Of a DNA stretch of 9,669 bases, positions 1-5,700 are shown one piece after another. The DNA is from Oscillospiraceae bacterium (GTDB taxonomy: Bacteria; Bacillota; Clostridia; Oscillospirales; UBA929). The position numbers and the translations under genes are program-made. Within the stretch, counting starts at the first letter, position 1; each line of letters starts with the position of its first letter. The stretch spans positions 1 to 9,669 of the forward strand of contig WRLW01000043.1 in NCBI GenBank assembly GCA_009777435.1, in the 5' to 3' direction. The notes under the pieces are model-generated. The model worked only from the letters and a program-made list of their open reading frames with translations, did not search any database and had not been told where the DNA came from.

Positions 1-2
1 CG

Positions 3-326
3 CTGACGAATAGGGGCGCCCGGGAGCGGTCTGCCGAGAGCGCGCGGAGCGGCGGCTTCCGCTCATGCGGCCATTATGATTTCACCAGGCTTAGCGCGGC
101 CCTTATGTTACCCGGCGGCGCGGCCGTAATGCTGTGCCTTGACAGGGGCGGCCTGTCCGCCGGCAAAAAGCGCGGCCAGATATACGAGCTATCTCTCAGA
201 CTGCAATACGGCGACCCCGCGCCCATGCTCGAGCTGGCCGCCGGGTTAGAGCAGAAATATGAGCTGAGGCGCGAGCTGTATACCAAATACGAGCGGCTCC
301 TGAACAAGCTGCGCTCAAGAAAATAA
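3..326 (+). CDS. C-terminal part of an unrecognised protein (5' end outside window)
   Basis: This frame is open from the first bases of the window to a TAA at 324-326, with no ribosome binding site before its first internal ATG codons (105 and 129). The gene therefore probably begins upstream of the window. Third codon positions are strongly G/C-rich, which supports real coding. The visible product is about 107 residues. The middle (about GHYDFTRLSAALMLPGGAAV) is moderately hydrophobic. The last 45 residues are charged and probably helical, with many Glu, Arg, Lys and Leu residues, possibly a short coiled coil, ending KLRSRK. I do not recognise the family and assign no function. A rho-independent terminator lies 22 bases after the stop, so this is the last gene of its transcript. 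The minus-strand frame over the same bases is less convincing. Confidence 0.55.
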   Translation: MTNRGARERSAESARSGGFRSCGHYDFTRLSAALMLPGGAAVMLCLDRGGLSAGKKRGQIYELSLRLQYGDPAPMLELAAGLEQKYELRRELYTKYERLLNKLRSRK

Positions 327-348
327 AGGCCGCGCCGGCGTGAAGAGG

Positions 349-372
349 AAGGGGGAACGCGTCCCCCTTTTT
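349..372 (+). terminator. Rho-independent terminator after the leftmost gene
   Basis: An 8-bp stem AAGGGGGA/TCCCCCTT with a 5-base loop (ACGCG) runs directly into TTTTT. The T-run is on the plus strand, so it ends the gene at 3-326. Read from the other strand the tail is TTCCTC, which is poor, so it is at best a weak terminator for the DUF378 gene that converges from the right. Confidence 0.85.
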
Positions 373-382
373 CAATGATTCT

Positions 383-589
383 TTACATGTCCTCAACGTG
401 GTTGTGGCGGTTGCGGAACAGCAGGCTGATGCACCATATGCCGGCCAGTCCTATGACAGTATATATGATGCGGCTGATCGGAGCGGCCGAGCTGCCGAAC
501 GCGTATGCTATCGCGTCAAATCTGAACAAACCAATGCTTGCCCAGTTGAGGGCGCCTATGACGACCAGTATTAAAGATAACCTGTCCAA
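383..589 (-). CDS. DUF378 family small membrane protein
   Basis: The 68-residue protein has two hydrophobic segments (about residues 4-24 and 38-58) and a positively charged C-terminus (RNRHNHVEDM). The pattern IGALNWASIGLF ... RIIYTVIGLAGIW is the signature of DUF378 (YuzA-like) proteins: small, two-pass membrane proteins of unknown role, and the length is normal for the family. The start codon is TTG (587-589). It is supported by AAAGGAG at 599-605 with 9 bases of spacing, and no ATG is available in the right place. It lies 45 bases downstream of the double-OB gene on the same strand, so the two may be co-transcribed. The ribosome binding site sits in a CTCC-GAAA-GGAG hairpin (599-610), described under findings. 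Family assignment is confident; function is unknown. Confidence 0.85.
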   Translation of the reverse strand: MDRLSLILVVIGALNWASIGLFRFDAIAYAFGSSAAPISRIIYTVIGLAGIWCISLLFRNRHNHVEDM

Positions 590-634
590 AGCGTACAGCT
601 CCTTTCGGAGTTATTATGTACGCCCCGTGCCCGA

Positions 635-1255
635 TTATGCACGCAAATCTTGGTGCGTATGCTCAAGCAGCCGTATTTCGGAGGCCGATATCTCATAAGC
701 GGTTTTTTCCATCTCGGCGCCATTTTCCTGCTTGACATAAACACGGCTTTGCAGCCTGCCTCTCAGCGCGACGCGCTCGCCGGTGCGGAAGCCGGAGGCG
801 GCCCGCGCGGCCGTGCCCCAAGCGATACAAGGAAGATAGTCGCTGCGTCCCTGATAGCGCGACACAGCCAGCAGCAGGTCGCATATTTCGCGGCCGAGCG
901 GCGTGCGGCGGTAGACGGGCGGCTTGCACAGCGTGCCCGTCAGCGTGAGCAGGTTGTTGTGACCGTCGTGGCAGGACATCACCTCGCGCGCCAGCACCGA
1001 CAGCACAAGCCGGCTGCCCGTGCCGCTCTTGTTGTTGTACGACCGCATACGGCCCCTCACGGCGACCGGCCCGCCGGCGGTCAGCTCAAGCCCGTCAAGC
1101 GTCCGCGCGGGTATTTGTACCCTAAGCGTGTCCGTAACGCCCGACAGCCGCATTGAGCCTATCATCATCCCGTAATAGCCCTGTCCGTGCGACTCGTGGG
1201 AGAATATCGGCGGCGACGCCAAGACGCCCGCCAGATATACAGTGTTGTCGTCCAT
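635..1255 (-). CDS. Double OB-fold single-strand DNA-binding-like protein
   Basis: The 206-residue product consists of two successive OB-fold-like halves. The first covers about residues 4-95 (YLAGVLASPPIFSHESHG ... VAVRGRMRSYN). The second covers about 100-198 (LLTLTGTLCKPPVYRRTPLG ... RVALRGRLQSRVYVK). Each half shows the SSB/PriB pattern: G-x-L-x-x-P-P at strand 1, a central hydrophobic strand (CDLLLAV; VQIPAR), then V-A-[VL]-R-G-R. The second half also has the Y-L-P-C-I-A-W-G-T-A-A-R stretch typical of SSB/primosomal protein N relatives. The likely role is binding single-stranded DNA in replication or repair (inference from the fold). The C-terminus (LLEHTHQDLRA) lacks the acidic DDDIPF-type tip of canonical SSB, so it is probably an accessory protein and not the main SSB. 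I chose the ATG at 1253-1255 because GAGGTG lies 6 bases upstream; a GTG three codons earlier would be inside that site. Confidence 0.8.
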   Translation of the reverse strand: MDDNTVYLAGVLASPPIFSHESHGQGYYGMMIGSMRLSGVTDTLRVQIPARTLDGLELTAGGPVAVRGRMRSYNNKSGTGSRLVLSVLAREVMSCHDGHNNLLTLTGTLCKPPVYRRTPLGREICDLLLAVSRYQGRSDYLPCIAWGTAARAASGFRTGERVALRGRLQSRVYVKQENGAEMEKTAYEISASEIRLLEHTHQDLRA

Positions 1256-1383
1256 ATACTTCACCTCTGCCGTAAATTCAGTTCCGCTGGCATTTGAAGT
1301 ATATTATTGGACAAGCGTGGTTATTACTCCTGTTAAAGGGGTATTCTTCCGAACGGCCCTGAATCGCGTTATATTGAGCTGAA

Positions 1384-1848
1384 TTATTTTTTGAATAATT
1401 TTTCCAGCGATTCGGGCGCCGCGCCGCAGGCGAGCAGCGCAGCGGAGGCCGCGAGCGCCGTCACGGTGGACGGCGCGTGGCGTACCAGCAGCTCCTGCTG
1501 GTCGAGGCTCTGCCCGTCTATCCCTATAATCTCGCGCTGCAGCGCCAAAAACAGGCGGCCGTCGCTGACGCTCGACACCGTGACCGTATTGCGGCACGAC
1601 ATCCCGTATGTGATCACGCGGTCGGCCGTGACGAAGCTCGCGTCGAACGGCGCGTCGCCCGGCACGACCGCCAGCCGGCACCGGCAAGGGTGAAAAACGT
1701 CGGGCGCGGGGCCGTCCGAAATAAGCACGTCGCAGACCTCGGGGCAGTCGGCGACGTGCGAGCCGCCCAGCTCGGGCAGCATTGACGTCAGGCGGCGCAG
1801 CAGCCCCGGAAGCCCCGTGCCGTTTTTATGCCAAACGCCGATGACCAT
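1384..1848 (-). CDS. Conserved hypothetical protein, function unknown
   Basis: The 154-residue product starts at the ATG at 1846-1848, which has a strong ribosome binding site (GGAGGTG, 9-base spacing). The frame stays open 20 codons further upstream to a TTG, but that has no ribosome binding site. The first residues (MVIGVWHKNGTGLP) are followed by a leucine-rich helix-like stretch. A segment DRVITYGMSCRNTVTVSS is followed by LQREIIGIDGQSLDQQELLV, then a small-residue-rich helix near the end (TALAASAALLACGAAPESL). The pattern ITYG-x(5)-TVT-x-SS with a later QREI reminds me of short unannotated clostridial proteins, but I cannot name a family or function. There are four cysteines before residue 90 (two as CRC) and no signal peptide. 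The stop lies 128 bases before the double-OB gene on the same strand, with no clear terminator between, so co-transcription is possible. Confidence 0.7.
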   Translation of the reverse strand: MVIGVWHKNGTGLPGLLRRLTSMLPELGGSHVADCPEVCDVLISDGPAPDVFHPCRCRLAVVPGDAPFDASFVTADRVITYGMSCRNTVTVSSVSDGRLFLALQREIIGIDGQSLDQQELLVRHAPSTVTALAASAALLACGAAPESLEKLFKK

Positions 1849-2014
1849 GTTCGCCCGCACCTCCGTCCTGTCCGGCGAGGTTTTTTCATAGGCATTTAGA
1901 ATGTTCAAAAAGCGGGCGTTTATGCTGGGTTTTATCGGCTGTTTTTTTTGACCTAACGCGCGCTTGAATGTATCCGGGTAAAATCCGGCTGCAAATCGGC
2001 CCGAATAGTTTTTG

Positions 2015-2043
2015 TTGACGCGTAAGCCGAAATATGGTAAAGT
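2015..2043 (+). promoter_or_regulatory. Probable sigma-A promoter of pckG
   Basis: TTGACG (2015-2020), a 17-base spacer and TAAAGT (2038-2043), preceded by TGG, which makes an extended -10 element. The start of transcription would be near 2050, giving a leader of about 40 bases. A second, weaker candidate lies upstream (TTGACC at 1948-1953, 17 bases, TATCCG at 1971-1976). The leader contains a small hairpin AAAGGC/GCCTTT (2050-2055 with 2062-2067) just before the ribosome binding site. Confidence 0.6.
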
Positions 2044-2087
2044 GTCTTGAAAGGCGCGTATGCCTTTTGAAAGGAGTTAACGACCAT

Positions 2088-3881
2088 ATGATTTCGGTTT
2101 CAAACAAAGCGCTTGACGCGTGGATCAAAGAAGTCGCGGAAATGTGCAAGCCCGACAATGTTTACCTGTGCGACGGCTCACAGGAAGAGTATGACAAAAT
2201 GATACAGATCACTGTTGACGCGGGTTCGGCTACGCCCCTGAAAAAGCGTCCCGGGTGCTACCTGTTCAGGAGCCATCCATCCGACGTCGCGAGGGCCGAG
2301 AAGCGGACGTTTATAGCCTCCAAGAATAGAGAGGACGCCGGCCCGACAAACAACTGGATCGACCCCGACGAGCTGAAGGCCACCATGGGCGCGCTTTACG
2401 ACGGCTGTATGAAAGGGCGCACCATGTATGTCATCCCGTTCTCGATGGGGCCGATAGGCTCCTATATTTCCAAAATAGGCGTTGAAATCACCGACAGCCC
2501 CTATGTCGTCATCAACATGAGGATCATGACAAGGATAGGCACCGAAGTTCTCAAGTCGCTCGGCGACGGTGAGTTCGTCAGGTGCCTGCACTCGGTCGGC
2601 AAGCCGCTCGCCCCGGGTGAAAAGGATCTGTCCTGGCCCTGCGTCCCCAATGTTGACGAGAAATATATCAGCCACTTCCCCGAGGAAAGAATGATATGGT
2701 CTTATGGCTCCGGCTACGGCGGCAACGCCCTGCTCGGCAAGAAATGCTTCGCCCTCAGGATCGCCGGCGTACAGGCGCGCGACGAAGGATGGCTTGCCGA
2801 ACATATGCTCATACTCAAGCTCACCGACTCGGACGGCAAGTTCCATTATATTTGCGGCGCTTTCCCGAGCGCCTGCGGAAAAACCAACCTCGCGATGCTC
2901 GAGCCGTCCTTCCCGGGCTGGAAGGTTGAGACCATCGGCGACGACATCTCGTGGATGAAGTTCGGCGACGACGGGCGGCTCTACGCCATCAACCCGGAAG
3001 CGGGCTTCTTCGGCGTCGTGCCGGGCACCTCCATGCAGTCCAACCCCAACGCCATGAAGCAGATAATGACCAACACGATCTTCACAAACGTCGGCCTGAC
3101 CGACGACGGCGACGTTTGGTGGGAGGGCAGCGGCATCCCGGCCCCCGACCACCTCATCGACTGGCAGGGCAACGACTGGACGCCGGATTGCGGAAGGCTG
3201 GCGGCGCACTCCAACGCCCGCTTCACGACCCCCGCTAACCAGTGCGCGGTCATCGCGCCCGAATGGGAGGATCCGGCCGGCGTGCCCATATCGGCCATTC
3301 TGGTCGGCGGCCGCCGCAAAACCACAATACCTTTGGTCAACGAAAGCCTTGACTGGAGCCACGGTATTTTCTTAGGCTCCATCATGGGCTCGGAAATTAC
3401 CACCGCCGACATCACGGACAAGGTTGGTCAGGTAAGGCGCGACCCGTTCGCCATGCTGCCGTTTGTGGGATACCACATGGGCGATTACCTGCAGCACCTT
3501 CTGAACATCGGCAAAAAGACCGACGCCTCAAAGCTGCCGAGGATATATTTTGTAAACTGGTTCCGCAAAAACGATGAAGGCAAGTTTATCTGGCCCGGAT
3601 TCGGGGACAACAGCCGCGTGCTCAAATGGATCGTCGAGAGGATTTCAGGAACCGGCAAAGCCGTATCGACGCCTATCGGAAACATGCCGGCCCCCGGAGC
3701 CATCGACACCGACGGCATCAACGTTAGCGCCGGCGATATGGAGGAGCTTCTGAAGGTTGACAAGGAAGCCTGGCTGGCCGAAATCGTTTCCATCAAGGAG
3801 AACTACAAGAGCTACGGCGACAGGCTGCCTCCAGAGCTGAGCGCGCAGCTCGACGCCCTTGAGAAGAGATTAAACGGCTAA
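2088..3881 (+). CDS. pckG: Phosphoenolpyruvate carboxykinase, GTP-dependent
   Basis: The 597-residue product has the usual length of GTP-type PEPCK (EC 4.1.1.32), which interconverts oxaloacetate + GTP and PEP + CO2 + GDP in the cytosol. It links the C4 acid pool to gluconeogenesis and fermentation. The visible motifs are diagnostic. The P-loop is PSACGKTN with the reactive Cys at about residue 263 and the phosphate-binding Lys265-Thr266. The metal-binding IGDDISWM follows at about 283-290. Other motifs are PEAGFFGVVPGTS, WSYGSGYGGNALLGKKCFAL and, near the C-terminus, KNDEGKFIWPGFGDNSR. These separate it from the unrelated-looking ATP-type PckA. The ATG at 2088 follows GAAAGGAG (2069-2076) with 11 bases of spacing. 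An in-frame ATG at 2034 lies inside the promoter and lacks a ribosome binding site. It has its own promoter and terminator, so it is probably monocistronic. No truncation or frameshift is seen. Confidence 0.97.
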   Translation: MISVSNKALDAWIKEVAEMCKPDNVYLCDGSQEEYDKMIQITVDAGSATPLKKRPGCYLFRSHPSDVARAEKRTFIASKNREDAGPTNNWIDPDELKATMGALYDGCMKGRTMYVIPFSMGPIGSYISKIGVEITDSPYVVINMRIMTRIGTEVLKSLGDGEFVRCLHSVGKPLAPGEKDLSWPCVPNVDEKYISHFPEERMIWSYGSGYGGNALLGKKCFALRIAGVQARDEGWLAEHMLILKLTDSDGKFHYICGAFPSACGKTNLAMLEPSFPGWKVETIGDDISWMKFGDDGRLYAINPEAGFFGVVPGTSMQSNPNAMKQIMTNTIFTNVGLTDDGDVWWEGSGIPAPDHLIDWQGNDWTPDCGRLAAHSNARFTTPANQCAVIAPEWEDPAGVPISAILVGGRRKTTIPLVNESLDWSHGIFLGSIMGSEITTADITDKVGQVRRDPFAMLPFVGYHMGDYLQHLLNIGKKTDASKLPRIYFVNWFRKNDEGKFIWPGFGDNSRVLKWIVERISGTGKAVSTPIGNMPAPGAIDTDGINVSAGDMEELLKVDKEAWLAEIVSIKENYKSYGDRLPPELSAQLDALEKRLNG

Positions 3882-3895
3882 AGAACTCGAACCTC

Positions 3896-3935
3896 AAAAC
3901 GCGGCGGACGGGGTAACCCCGCCCGCCGTTTTCTT
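3896..3935. terminator. Bidirectional terminator between pckG and bofA
   Basis: An AAAA run, then CGGCGG (3902-3907) and CGGGG (3909-3913) pair with CCCCG (3917-3921) and CCGCCG (3923-3928) around a TAA loop, with one internal A/C mismatch, followed by TTTTCTT. Because A-runs and T-runs flank the stem, it can act for pckG on the plus strand and for bofA on the minus strand. The two genes converge here: pckG stops at 3881 and bofA at 3934. Confidence 0.88.
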
Positions 3936-4206
3936 ATAGTATGTACCGCACGATCATCAGCAGCAGTAATCCCGGCAAACCCAAAATGCCCACCGCAACC
4001 ACGTTGAAAAGCGTTATGCCGGGCACGGCGCCGCTTGGCGCTATGCCCGCGGCGGCCAGATTGAGAGCCACCAGCGCGGCAAACCCAAGCGCCGTATTCA
4101 GCGCCATGCGAAGCGCCCATCTGAAAGGGCCTTTGAACAGCCGCGACGCGGCCGTCAATACCACCAGCCCGAAAATAACCGTTATGGCCTGCCCGAACGC
4201 GTCCAT
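3934..4206 (-). CDS. bofA: BofA family protein, inhibitor of pro-sigma-K processing
   Basis: The 90-residue product is close to the 87 residues of B. subtilis BofA. It is a hydrophobic membrane protein with segments at about 7-22, 37-55 and 66-88. The family pattern is visible: RLFKGPFRW before the second segment, ALNTALGF and LNL (Asn49) within it, and the characteristic GILGLPG (73-79) before the last. In Bacillus, BofA sits in the outer forespore membrane and, with SpoIVFA, blocks the protease SpoIVFB until sigma-K is needed in the mother cell. The ATG at 4204-4206 has AAGGGTGG upstream. It follows the DUF2508 gene by 25 bases on the same strand, the same order as yaaL-bofA in Bacillus, which strengthens both calls. 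Its presence is the best evidence that the host forms endospores. Substitutions near GILGLPG are described under findings. Confidence 0.85.
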   Translation of the reverse strand: MDAFGQAITVIFGLVVLTAASRLFKGPFRWALRMALNTALGFAALVALNLAAAGIAPSGAVPGITLFNVVAVGILGLPGLLLLMIVRYIL

Positions 4207-4231
4207 ACAGCGCCCACCCTTTCAAAAAAAG

Positions 4232-4477
4232 CTACAGCCGCGCGGCCGGCTGCCGCGCGTAGGTCGTCTCGACGTTCATCTCGCGCGCCCTGCGCAGATA
4301 GAAATCATAACGCGCCTGCAGCGCGCTTATCTCATACACACAGGCGTCCACCAGCTCAGGCTCGACTGCCTGATTGAACTGCAGGCGCGCAAGCCGTATC
4401 TGTCCTCTCAGCTCGTTCATTTTGGACAGTATGTCCGTCTCCTCAAGCATGGTTTCACGTTTTTGAGTCCGTGTCAT
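4232..4477 (-). CDS. DUF2508 (YaaL-type) protein upstream of bofA
   Basis: The 81-residue, soluble, mostly helical and charged product fits DUF2508. The core FNQAVEPELVDACVYEISAL followed by QARYDFYLRRAREM matches the family pattern: a Phe, an acidic-Pro-x-Leu-[VI]-Asp, then [VI]-Y-E, then RY and a basic R-A-[KR]-E end. Family members are small proteins of unknown function, typically encoded between recR and bofA. Here bofA follows by 25 bases, but recR is not present on the other side; a 500-base non-coding region is found instead. The ATG at 4475-4477 is supported by GGAGGG at 4484-4489 with 6 bases of spacing. A TATACT sequence upstream (minus strand, near 4507-4512) could be a -10 box, but I see no good -35. 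Confidence 0.82.
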   Translation of the reverse strand: MTRTQKRETMLEETDILSKMNELRGQIRLARLQFNQAVEPELVDACVYEISALQARYDFYLRRAREMNVETTYARQPAARL

Positions 4478-4606
4478 GCGGCTCCCTCCATGTTATGCTA
4501 TGGTAGTATATTCCAATTATGGACAACTTATGCAGCGGCTATTCAATCAATATGGCCAACCGTAAAAGGGCAAATCCGTTTTCAGGCTGATTGACTATAT
4601 ATTTCA

Positions 4607-4636
4607 TTGGATAAGCGCGCGTTCTTGAGCAATAAT
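4607..4636 (+). promoter_or_regulatory. Possible promoter for the structured RNA
   Basis: TTGGAT (4607-4612), 18 bases, AATAAT (4631-4636) on the plus strand. It would start transcription near 4642, exactly at the beginning of the outermost helix of the proposed RNA. Each box is only a moderate match, so this rests mostly on its position. Confidence 0.35.
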
Positions 4637-4639
4637 AGA

Positions 4640-4972
4640 TACACGATGACGGCGCGGCGCGTTGCAAAACGGATAGAGTCCGCGGGGGCTAACGCTCCGG
4701 GACGATGAAGTTTCTCAGAAACTTCGCGCTTTCAGGCCGGTGCAGATGGGAAAACATCAGCGAAAGGCTAAAGCGCATCGCCGGGCCCTATGGCCTCCCA
4801 ATAGTCGATGGTTATCCACCATCGAAACGGAATGGCCGGCGCCATGACAACCGGGTTGCCGTTAAGGCAGCGACGTAAACAAGGCATAGGGACATCGCGT
4901 CATCGTTATACGCGGATCATATCCGCGTTGAAAGCAGCCGGGGCCTTAGTGGCCCCGGCTGTCTGGTATATT
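4640..4972 (+). ncRNA. Putative large structured non-coding RNA, family unknown
   Basis: The 503 bases between the DUF2508 and DUF2500 genes (4478-4980) hold no convincing protein gene, but 4640-4970 is dense with complementary segments. There is a closing helix of 9 perfect pairs, ACGATGACG (4643-4651) with CGTCATCGT (4898-4906). Inside it are GTCC..GGGGC-TAAC-GCTCC..GGAC (4678-4703, with one GU pair), GAAGTTTC/GAAACTTC (4707-4725), GCGCTTT/AAAGCGC (4726-4732 with 4770-4776) and a long-range arm CCCTATG/CATAGGG (4786-4792 with 4885-4891). That arm encloses three hairpins: TCGATGGT/ACCATCGA (4805-4825), ATGGC/GCCAT (4832-4845) and GTTGCC/GGCAGC (4855-4871). After the closing helix come a 7-bp hairpin (4911-4927) and an 11-bp terminator-like hairpin. 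Unpaired linkers are A-rich (GGAAAA, CGAAAGGCTAAAG, GTAAAC) on the plus strand, which argues for that orientation. It lacks RNase P, tmRNA and SRP RNA core motifs. Transcription is inferred. Confidence 0.6.
4935..4972. terminator. Terminator-like hairpin between the structured RNA and the DUF2500 gene
   Basis: CAGCCGGGGCC (4935-4945) pairs perfectly with GGCCCCGGCTG (4951-4961) around TTAGT, an 11-bp GC-rich stem. The plus-strand tail is TCTGGTATATTT, the minus-strand tail GCTTTC. Neither T-run is strong, but the site lies between the end of the proposed RNA and the stop of the convergent DUF2500 gene, so it may serve both. Confidence 0.6.
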
Positions 4973-4980
4973 TAACCTTG

Positions 4981-5349
4981 TTACCGCCGCTCAAAGGAGA
5001 TAAAGCGCGTGCCCTGAGAGGTGAGTATGCCGCCGTCGCCCTCGGCAATCAGCCCGTACTCGCGCGCGGGTACATGGAGCTCCATCCTGTCGCCCGACAA
5101 AAACTCGAAGGTGATATAATAGACGGTACTGGCGGAAGTGTGCGCGTGATGGTGATCCCCGGCGGTGTGATGGCGGTGGTGGCTGACGTCCGCGCGTTTC
5201 GCGGCCACCTTGGCCTCGGCGGGTATCCTCGGCTGGGCGTTATTGCGCGACCACCCTATGATACCGCGGACGGCTGTAAATATGATAACACCCAAAACGG
5301 CAAAAAAACCTATGGGAAACAAGAACCTCATGATGCCGAACATATCCAT
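4981..5349 (-). CDS. DUF2500 family membrane protein with His-rich linker
   Basis: The 122-residue product has an N-terminal membrane segment (about residues 7-30) and a short linker with W33 and the motif QPRIPAEAKVAAKR. A His-rich stretch follows (eight His in residues 57-70: HHRHHTAGDHHHAH), then a C-terminal beta-rich domain: TVYYITFEFLSGDRMELHV, then EYGLIAEGDGGILTSQGTRF and FER. These match DUF2500 (YhhM-like): one membrane anchor, then A-K-V-x-x-K-R, Y-[VI]-T-F-[EQ] and E-G-D-x-G-x-L-x-x-Q-G-T-R-F. The function of the family is unknown. The ATG at 5347-5349 follows GGGGGTT at about 8 bases. It has its own promoter (5369-5397), and its stop is at a shared hairpin with the structured RNA. 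The His cluster could bind metal, but these linkers vary between members. Confidence 0.85.
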   Translation of the reverse strand: MDMFGIMRFLFPIGFFAVLGVIIFTAVRGIIGWSRNNAQPRIPAEAKVAAKRADVSHHRHHTAGDHHHAHTSASTVYYITFEFLSGDRMELHVPAREYGLIAEGDGGILTSQGTRFISFERR

Positions 5350-5368
5350 GAAACCAACCCCCGCCTAA

Positions 5369-5397
5369 ATCATACCAGACCACGCGGCAAAACGCAA
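5369..5397 (-). promoter_or_regulatory. Promoter of the DUF2500 gene
   Basis: On the minus strand: TTGCGT (5392-5397), a 17-base spacer and TATGAT (5369-5374). The spacer ends in TGG, giving an extended -10. Transcription would start about 15 bases before the DUF2500 start codon, leaving room for little more than the ribosome binding site. Confidence 0.65.
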
Positions 5398-5439
5398 GGC
5401 GAGCTGTGGAGTATCCCGCACGGCCTTGTAAGGTATAGT

Positions 5440-5700
5440 TTAATCGTCATAATGGCCTTTGCATTGTAATATCTCAACCGAGCCGTCTGCTTTAAGCTGA
5501 TAAACAAGCCTGTTGACATCATCAATGCGCCGGCTCCAGCCGTCACGATGGCGGAGAGGCTCCGGCTTGCCGATGCCGTCATTCCCATTTCGGGCAATGT
5601 CTTTGAGTAAGAGATTCACGCGCTTGAGCGTTTTCTTGTCCGTTTCTTGCCAATGCAGATATTCTCCCCACGCTCTTTCGGCAAAAATCAGCTTACTCAT
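5440..5700 (-). CDS. yoeB: YoeB-type toxin (Txe/YoeB family mRNA interferase)
   Basis: The 86-residue product aligns over its whole length with E. coli YoeB (84 residues). Shared motifs are EYLHWQETDKKTLKRVNLLLKDI, the GIGKPEPL loop, a WSRRI strand, RLVY and the C-terminal GHY. The catalytic set known from YoeB (Glu46, Arg65, His83, Tyr84) corresponds to Glu47, Arg64, His83 and Tyr84, so the enzyme looks intact. YoeB is a RelE-superfold endoribonuclease that binds the ribosome A site and cuts mRNA during translation. Two oddities: the usual His of HRLVY is Asn63, and two Asp residues follow the terminal HY. The start codon overlaps the antitoxin stop by 8 bases (ATGAGTAA, 5693-5700), so translation is probably coupled. 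It is the second gene of the toxin-antitoxin operon. Confidence 0.93.
   Translation of the reverse strand: MSKLIFAERAWGEYLHWQETDKKTLKRVNLLLKDIARNGNDGIGKPEPLRHRDGWSRRIDDVNRLVYQLKADGSVEILQCKGHYDD

Noticed and set aside
650..1156. Plus-strand open frame of 168 codons
   Set aside because: It is antisense to the double-OB gene, Arg/Ala/His-rich and without family motifs or a good ribosome binding site.
1849..1908. N-terminal extension of the 1384-1848 gene to a TTG at 1908
   Set aside because: No ribosome binding site precedes the TTG, whereas the internal ATG has GGAGGTG at good spacing.
2178..3362. Long minus-strand open frame (394 codons) opposite pckG
   Set aside because: It lies fully within the confident pckG gene; the translation has no recognisable domain and is a typical antisense shadow of GC-rich coding DNA.
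3941..4594. Plus-strand open frame of 217 codons across bofA and DUF2508
   Set aside because: It is antisense to two recognisable family members in conserved order and has no motif of its own.
4640..4972. RNase P RNA, tmRNA, SRP RNA or a T-box as the identity of the structured RNA
   Set aside because: The GAGGAAAGTCC block of RNase P, the tRNA-like ends and tag of tmRNA, the SRP RNA apical motif and the T-box AGGGTGG sequence are all absent. A segment GAGTCCGCGGGGGC only superficially recalls the RNase P core.
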